In this document: in pieces, positions 7,150 through 10,717 of the stretch
Layout: every line of letters begins with the position of its first letter
How positions within the stretch are numbered: position 1 is the stretch's first letter
Origin: an uncultured Bacilli bacterium
GTDB taxonomy: Bacteria; Bacillota_I; Bacilli_A; RF39; UBA660
DNA length: 10,717 bases
Direction of reading: 5' to 3'
Assembly (NCBI GenBank): GCA_944350405.1
Contig: CALVPC010000030.1
Span: 1-10,717 of the forward strand
Program-made: the position numbers and the translations under genes
The notes under the pieces: generated by a model
Databases searched by the model: none
What the model was told of the DNA's origin: nothing
Seen by the model: the letters and a program-made list of their open reading frames with translations, nothing else

Positions 7150-7773
7150 TCAACAACCCTTTCTTATTCTTTGTACACCGATATCTACTTGCTGATTATA
7201 TTCATTCAAATAACTAATTATAATTGGATATATTTTTTCAAACTCATTTTCATCATCAGTCATATGAAAAATATTATCAGGGAAATAGTTCAATATTTTT
7301 TTGCTATACTTATTCCTTAATGAGTTTTTTAACCTTTCTGAGTTTATATATACTTCCCTTTTTTTACCTTTATGATAAATTGTTTTATTAACATTCACAT
7401 TCAAGAACAATATAGTAACATTTTTATTCTCATAACTATTCAAAGTTTCTAACTTTTTATCAATTTTCCATTGTGCTATAGATTCATCATGCTTATAAAT
7501 ATCTCTAACAAAAGAATCAAATTTTTCATCTAAATTAATATTATAAACGCCTAAAATTTCAGCATTTTTAGAAATATCCACTAAACATTCTTCTTCATAA
7601 CTTTGTATACTATTCCACAAAACACCTATACTTAAAATAACATCTACCCCCCTAAAAAAGACAAAATTATATATATTACCCTTGTCAAAATGATAATTTA
7701 AGTTAAACGGGCAAGTATCCACTAAAATCAAGCGTATTATAACAATAAAATCCCATAATGTCAACAAATTCAT
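7150..7773 (-). CDS. First gene of glycan operon; small alpha/beta protein with NDK-like C-terminal motif, start probably misplaced
   Basis: The frame gives 207 residues from the ATG at 7773, but the true protein is probably about 160-165 residues. The ATG has no ribosome binding site, and the strong promoter at 7736-7764 lies inside the first codons, so its transcript would not include that ATG. Residues from about 42 onward (VDVILSIGVL) look like the first strand of a globular domain. A G-rich site (7647-7653) is well placed for a start near 7638-7643, but only ATT is in frame there; the nearby ATG at 7643 is out of frame by one. The C-terminal part, SLRNKY (151-156) and NIFHMTDD (167-174), recalls the R...NxxH-x-S/T-D active site of nucleoside diphosphate kinase. 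This is a distant resemblance judged by eye. There is no signal peptide once the start is moved. The ParB-like gene follows after four bases. Confidence 0.7.
   Translation of the reverse strand: MNLLTLWDFIVIIRLILVDTCPFNLNYHFDKGNIYNFVFFRGVDVILSIGVLWNSIQSYEEECLVDISKNAEILGVYNINLDEKFDSFVRDIYKHDESIAQWKIDKKLETLNSYENKNVTILFLNVNVNKTIYHKGKKREVYINSERLKNSLRNKYSKKILNYFPDNIFHMTDDENEFEKIYPIIISYLNEYNQQVDIGVQRIRKGC
7647..7653 (-). promoter_or_regulatory. Probable ribosome binding site of the first operon gene
   Basis: AGGGGGG on the minus strand is the only strong Shine-Dalgarno-like sequence between the promoter and the conserved part of the first gene. Eight bases downstream lies an in-frame ATT (7638-7636). 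Three bases downstream lies an ATG (7643-7641), which is in the wrong frame by one and stops after three codons. A T6 run followed by A and G6 makes this stretch prone to slippage. Confidence 0.4.
7736..7764 (-). promoter_or_regulatory. Consensus sigma-70/SigA promoter of the glycan operon
   Basis: TTGACA (7764-7759), a 17-base spacer and TATAAT (7741-7736) are a perfect match on the minus strand. TGT just before the -10 adds the extended -10 TG. A nearly pure A+T stretch upstream (7780-7848) could act as an UP element. Transcription would start near 7729. The promoter lies within the apparent first codons of the 7773 frame. Confidence 0.85.
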
Positions 7774-7840
7774 GCTAATTTAGAATTTAAAATTAATCTT
7801 AATTTATAAATTTTTTATTAATTTATTTGATTATTAAATA

Positions 7841-7875
7841 AAAAAATAAGATTAGCAATTAAATCAAGGCTAACC
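7841..7875 (-). terminator. Second of two tandem terminators after the ABC operon
   Basis: On the minus strand GGTTAGC (7875-7869) pairs with GCTAATC (7856-7850), including one G-U pair, across a 12-base loop. It is followed by TTATTTTTTTATT. The stem is shorter than that of the first terminator. It would catch read-through before the glycan operon promoter. Confidence 0.65.
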
Positions 7876-7898
7876 TTTTATTATTCTATAATTTCAAT

Positions 7899-7926
7899 AA
7901 AAAAGAGCATATTTTATATATACTCT
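7899..7926 (-). terminator. Intrinsic terminator of the ABC transporter operon
   Basis: On the minus strand AGAGTATAT (7926-7918) pairs with ATATGCTCT (7912-7904), nine base pairs with one U-G pair and a five-base loop, followed by TTTTT. It begins 17 bases past the permease stop. The opposite strand has a C-A mismatch in the stem, so it suits the minus strand. Confidence 0.7.
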
Positions 7927-7942
7927 ATTTATACTTAATTTT

Positions 7943-9460
7943 CTAATTTCTTATATCTTTTTTATTAAATACAAATGTACTAATCAAATAAATTATAATA
8001 GACCAAGATATAAGTACAATTATACCTTTACCTAAAGTGTAATAAATTCCAAACATTTGACAATTACTTACTAAATCCAATTTATTAATAAATTGAGCAA
8101 AATCTAAATATGGCAAGAATGTAAGATCTATAAATGGAAATCCTAGTAATGAAAGTACCATTATAGCAAGTTGACTTCCCATTAAAATAAATATAGAAAA
8201 TCCTACACTAAATGCTGTATTATTTATAACTGTTGATAAGAAAAATGCTCCTAATCCAACAAAAATAACTGGAATTAGTTGTAATAATGTATTACAAATT
8301 GAATTAAAAATATAACTTTCTTGTATAACAGCACCATTTACTACATTTAAGTCAGAAACAAAATAATTACTAAATCCAAAAGATATTCCACTAGCTATAA
8401 AAGTTGCAACATAGGTTATATATACAAGCCCCAAAGCTATTGCCACTACTGCTAAAAATTTAGATAATAATATTTTCCATCTTTTATTTGGCCTAATAAC
8501 TAAAAGTCTAATAGTCCCTTTTTGAAATTCATTAGCAACTATTCCTCCAGCAATTATAACAATAACAATACTTAAAATAGTAATATTACTTTGAATAGTA
8601 TCATTAAATGTTGTCTTTAACCCATTACCATTATAGTTAATATTATTTTCTATAGCATAAAATGATTTTTCAATATTTTTATCAATTTCATCATTTTTCA
8701 TATTAGTAAGTTTAACATATTCATCATATGACAAATTACTATCTCCAGATACATAATCCTTTTCGCTTATAAGAATTTCTTTTTGATTATAATAATCAAT
8801 TATATTTTGTGCTTCTATTACTCTAAAATCATTTTCATCTTTTATATTAAGTTCTATAAGTTTATCATATAAATCATACATCATCTTATCATTTTCATTA
8901 GAATAATCTTCATAATAACTTCTCTGTACTTGCAAATACCAAGAATAATCTTTAGTATCTATTATTCCCTCTAATTCTTTTGTATACTCTTCTATCTCAT
9001 TTTTAGCATCTTGTAGCTGCTGAACACTATAATCTAAATACTGATTAGAATCTATTTCAAACCAACCATCTATTTCATTGTAATTAATATCTTCATCTTT
9101 TATCATACTATCTAAAATAGTAGACATAGTCTTAGAACTCATATATTCATTATAAAGCATACTATTAAAATCTGTGTAATCTTCATCGTTTTCTAAAGCT
9201 CTATTTATAATATTAATTTTTATATCTAATAATTTATTAAATAATTTATCCTGCTCAGTATCAGCATCACTAATTATTTGATCTTGATAATATTGAATAT
9301 CCCCTTCGTAATATAAAGGAAAAGAGTCATCATAAACAAAAACTTTATATAATATAGGCATTGATATAGCAAATAGTAGTACAATAATTAAACATACTTT
9401 AAAACTTAATTTTTTAACTTGTTTTAAAATTTCATTATAAGTTAATTTTAATATTTTCAT
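7943..9460 (-). CDS. ABC-2 type transporter permease
   Basis: This is a 505-residue membrane protein of the ABC-2/BcrB-like type. I see six hydrophobic segments: about 21-42, 291-310, 333-357, 388-410, 415-438 and 477-497. Between the first two lies a domain of about 245 residues rich in Asp, Glu, Asn and Tyr, which should be outside the cell. ANEFQKGTIRLLVIRPNKR (309-327) is the hallmark segment after the second helix, thought to contact the ATPase. The gene starts nine bases after the ATPase stop with GGGTGAT just upstream, so the two form one transporter. By analogy with bacitracin- and lantibiotic-type exporters it may move or remove an antimicrobial peptide or lipid from the membrane. 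The substrate is not known, and nothing ties it to the glycan operon, from which it is separated by two terminators. Confidence 0.88.
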   Translation of the reverse strand: MKILKLTYNEILKQVKKLSFKVCLIIVLLFAISMPILYKVFVYDDSFPLYYEGDIQYYQDQIISDADTEQDKLFNKLLDIKINIINRALENDEDYTDFNSMLYNEYMSSKTMSTILDSMIKDEDINYNEIDGWFEIDSNQYLDYSVQQLQDAKNEIEEYTKELEGIIDTKDYSWYLQVQRSYYEDYSNENDKMMYDLYDKLIELNIKDENDFRVIEAQNIIDYYNQKEILISEKDYVSGDSNLSYDEYVKLTNMKNDEIDKNIEKSFYAIENNINYNGNGLKTTFNDTIQSNITILSIVIVIIAGGIVANEFQKGTIRLLVIRPNKRWKILLSKFLAVVAIALGLVYITYVATFIASGISFGFSNYFVSDLNVVNGAVIQESYIFNSICNTLLQLIPVIFVGLGAFFLSTVINNTAFSVGFSIFILMGSQLAIMVLSLLGFPFIDLTFLPYLDFAQFINKLDLVSNCQMFGIYYTLGKGIIVLISWSIIIYLISTFVFNKKDIRN

Positions 9461-9469
9461 AATATCACC

Positions 9470-10387
9470 CTACTTTATTTGTCCTTTCGTGCCTTTAGTT
9501 TTTTCAATAAACTCATCTTCTAAAGTTTTATGTTCTATATTTATCTCGTATACTTTTATATTCTCTTTAACCAGTAATAAATTAATATCAGGAACCTCTT
9601 CTCTAGTAACAAAAACCTCAATTCCATTTTCTATTATTTTTACTTCCTTATTATTTGCTTTTAATACCTCTTTAGCTTTATTTACCTCATCAACTTCAAA
9701 AGATACTCTTAAAGATTCAGTATCATTTTTATCATGCATATCTTTTACTTCAAGTATTTTACCATTATCAATTATAGCAATTCTATCACACATAAGCTCA
9801 ATTTCGCTTAAAATATGACTTGATATAAAAACAGCAATATTTTTTTCTTTACTAATTTTTTTAAGTAAATCTCTTAACTCTTTTATTCCTAAAGGATCAA
9901 GCCCATTAGTAGGTTCATCAAGTACTAAAAGTTTAGGTTTAGATATCAAAGCTTGAGCTATACCAAGTCTTTGTCTCATACCAAGCGAATAAGTTCTTAC
10001 TTTGTTATTAATTCTACTACCAAGCTTTACAGATTCTATTACTTCTTTTTGATATTCATAATCATTATTAGGATCCATCCTTGCATATAATTTCAAATTA
10101 TCTTTACCAGATAAATACCCATACATTTCAGGATTTTCAATTATCGCTCCTACTTCATCCATTGCTTTTTCAAAATCATCTTTAATATCAAATCCTGCAA
10201 TAGAAATTGATCCTTTATTAGGCTTATAAAGTCCAAGCATTACTTTAATTAATGTTGTTTTACCAGCCCCATTAGGGCCAACAAATCCAAATATTTCACC
10301 TTCTCTTACATCTAAAGATAAATTATCTAAAATTTGTCTTTTACCAATTTTTTTAGAAACATTTTTTATCTCTAACACATTTTTCAT
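9470..10387 (-). CDS. ABC transporter ATP-binding protein (BcrA-like)
   Basis: This is a 305-residue cytoplasmic ATPase. Walker A is GPNGAGKT (37-44). The segment AIIENPEMYGYLSG (81-94) replaces the usual Q-loop glutamine region, as in bacitracin-resistance BcrA-type ATPases. The signature is YSLGMRQR (133-140), Walker B is LLVLDEP (153-159) and the H-loop is H191 (SSHILSE). After about residue 220 comes an extra C-terminal domain typical of drug- and lantibiotic-export ATPases. All catalytic motifs are intact. The ATG at 10387 has AGGTG five bases upstream (AGGTGATAAA). It is the first gene of a two-gene operon with the permease and is probably controlled at the promoter/inverted-repeat region just upstream (10458-10521). 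Confidence 0.93.
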   Translation of the reverse strand: MKNVLEIKNVSKKIGKRQILDNLSLDVREGEIFGFVGPNGAGKTTLIKVMLGLYKPNKGSISIAGFDIKDDFEKAMDEVGAIIENPEMYGYLSGKDNLKLYARMDPNNDYEYQKEVIESVKLGSRINNKVRTYSLGMRQRLGIAQALISKPKLLVLDEPTNGLDPLGIKELRDLLKKISKEKNIAVFISSHILSEIELMCDRIAIIDNGKILEVKDMHDKNDTESLRVSFEVDEVNKAKEVLKANNKEVKIIENGIEVFVTREEVPDINLLLVKENIKVYEINIEHKTLEDEFIEKTKGTKGQIK

Positions 10388-10426
10388 TTTATCACCTATC
10401 CTTAAAATAATATAAAATAGTAAAAT

Positions 10427-10457
10427 ATTCTATATATTTTCAGTTGCTTTTTGTCTA
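10427..10457 (-). promoter_or_regulatory. Possible second promoter of the ABC operon
   Basis: TAGACA (10457-10452) is followed after 17 bases by TATAGA or after 19 bases by TAGAAT (10432-10427) on the minus strand. It is a weaker match than the promoter at 10493-10521. If used, transcription would start near 10420, and the inverted repeat at 10458-10477 would lie directly upstream of its -35. Confidence 0.3.
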
Positions 10458-10477
10458 TTTACAGTATCATCTGTAAA
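10458..10477. promoter_or_regulatory. Inverted repeat, candidate operator for the ABC operon
   Basis: TTTACAG (10458-10464) and CTGTAAA (10471-10477) form a perfect 7-base dyad with a six-base centre. An outer pair, AGTTG (10442-10446) and CAACT (10480-10484), is nested around it. It sits about 10-30 bases after the predicted start of transcription (near 10486), where a bound repressor would block transcription. GntR- and BlaI-type repressors of such transporters use comparable dyads. No regulator gene is visible in the window. Confidence 0.5.
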
Positions 10478-10492
10478 AACAACTACACATAC

Positions 10493-10521
10493 ATCATAAT
10501 AATATAAAAATACTAAGTCAA
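10493..10521 (-). promoter_or_regulatory. Promoter of the ABC transporter operon
   Basis: TTGACT (10521-10516), a 17-base spacer and TATGAT (10498-10493) give five of six matches in each box on the minus strand. The predicted start near 10486 gives a leader of about 100 bases before the ATPase ATG. Confidence 0.6.
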
Positions 10522-10641
10522 ATATATGATTAATAATATTCAAAAGAAAAAAGTACTATATTTTTAAATTTTAAAGCTATTATTAAAATATTTATAAACA
10601 AATAACTCTAAAATATTAAATATATGTACTTATTTAATAAA
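10522..10641. other. Intergenic stretch with no recognised feature
   Basis: This is the remainder of the 330-base region between the ABC ATPase start and the right edge. It is almost pure A+T. I see no open frame above 15 codons, no RNA gene and no convincing terminator, only weak A+T hairpins. Confidence 0.5.
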
Positions 10642-10716
10642 TTACAAATTACCTCCTTCAATTAAATAATTAACTATCCTCATTACATCATTCATTCCTA
10701 TATTCTTATCCCTATT
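10642..10716 (-). CDS. Possible 3' end of another gene (partial, runs off the window)
   Basis: Reading leftward from the window edge, one frame is open for 24 codons and ends in TAA at 10644-10642. The end reads like NDVMRIVNYLIEGGNL, an amphipathic helix followed by a glycine turn, and the preceding DKNIG could belong to a calcium-binding loop. This resembles half of a dockerin-type repeat, but 24 residues are too few to decide. No clear terminator follows. Confidence 0.3.
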   Translation of the reverse strand, partial: NRDKNIGMNDVMRIVNYLIEGGNL

Positions 10717-10717
10717 T

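Noticed and set aside
7794..7854. 8-base inverted repeat TAATCTTA ... TAAGATTA
   Set aside because: Pure A+T-type match over 45 bases of spacer, expected by chance here; one arm overlaps the terminator.
9489..9818. Plus-strand frame opposite the ABC ATPase
   Set aside because: It is an antisense shadow; the ATPase has all family motifs.
10649..10660. AAGGAGGT on the minus strand as a ribosome binding site for a gene
   Set aside because: The only codon downstream at suitable spacing is TTG followed at once by TAA. It is better read as Gly-Gly codons of the partial frame.

Overview
The window is very A+T-rich. It has strong AGGAGG/GGTGAT-type ribosome binding sites, clear intrinsic terminators, and TGA used as a stop codon (for example at the ends of the genes finishing at 7150 and 3464). 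This fits a low-G+C Gram-positive bacterium (Bacillota, standard code), probably host- or gut-associated. I cannot name the species from sequence alone.

Layout. (1) Positions 63-815, plus strand: a long open frame of about 250 codons with no usable start at its 5' end, which looks like the remnant of an unrecognised gene. (2) Positions 821-7773, minus strand: one tight operon of eight genes. It is read from a near-perfect promoter at 7736-7764 and closed by an intrinsic terminator at 821-853. In transcription order it encodes a small alpha/beta protein with nucleoside-diphosphate-kinase-like features, a ParB/sulfiredoxin-like protein, a radical SAM/SPASM enzyme, a CMP-nonulosonate cytidylyltransferase, a GT-B-type glycosyltransferase, a Nudix hydrolase, a NeuB-family synthase lacking the usual C-terminal SAF domain, and a fusion of a KdsC-type HAD phosphatase with a GmhA-type SIS isomerase. 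An extended -10 element at 3449-3457 may give the last three genes their own promoter. (3) Positions 7843-7926: two tandem minus-strand terminators. (4) Positions 7943-10387, minus strand: an ABC ATPase and ABC-2 permease pair of the bacitracin/lantibiotic-export type. A good promoter lies at 10493-10521, and an inverted repeat that looks like an operator lies just downstream of its predicted transcription start. (5) At the right edge, perhaps the last 24 codons of another minus-strand gene.

How the genes work together (inference). The operon holds a self-contained route to a CMP-activated nonulosonic-type sugar: the SIS domain would supply an aldose phosphate, NeuB would condense it with phosphoenolpyruvate, the HAD domain would remove the phosphate, the NeuA-like enzyme would make the CMP-sugar, and the GT-B protein would transfer it to a surface glycan. 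No amino-sugar genes (UDP-GlcNAc epimerase, aminotransferase, acetyltransferase) lie between promoter and terminator. A non-aminated sugar such as Kdn or a relative is therefore more likely than Neu5Ac or legionaminic acid, unless the precursor is made elsewhere. The first three genes (NDK-like, ParB-like, radical SAM) are the least explained and may modify the sugar or make a substituent for it.
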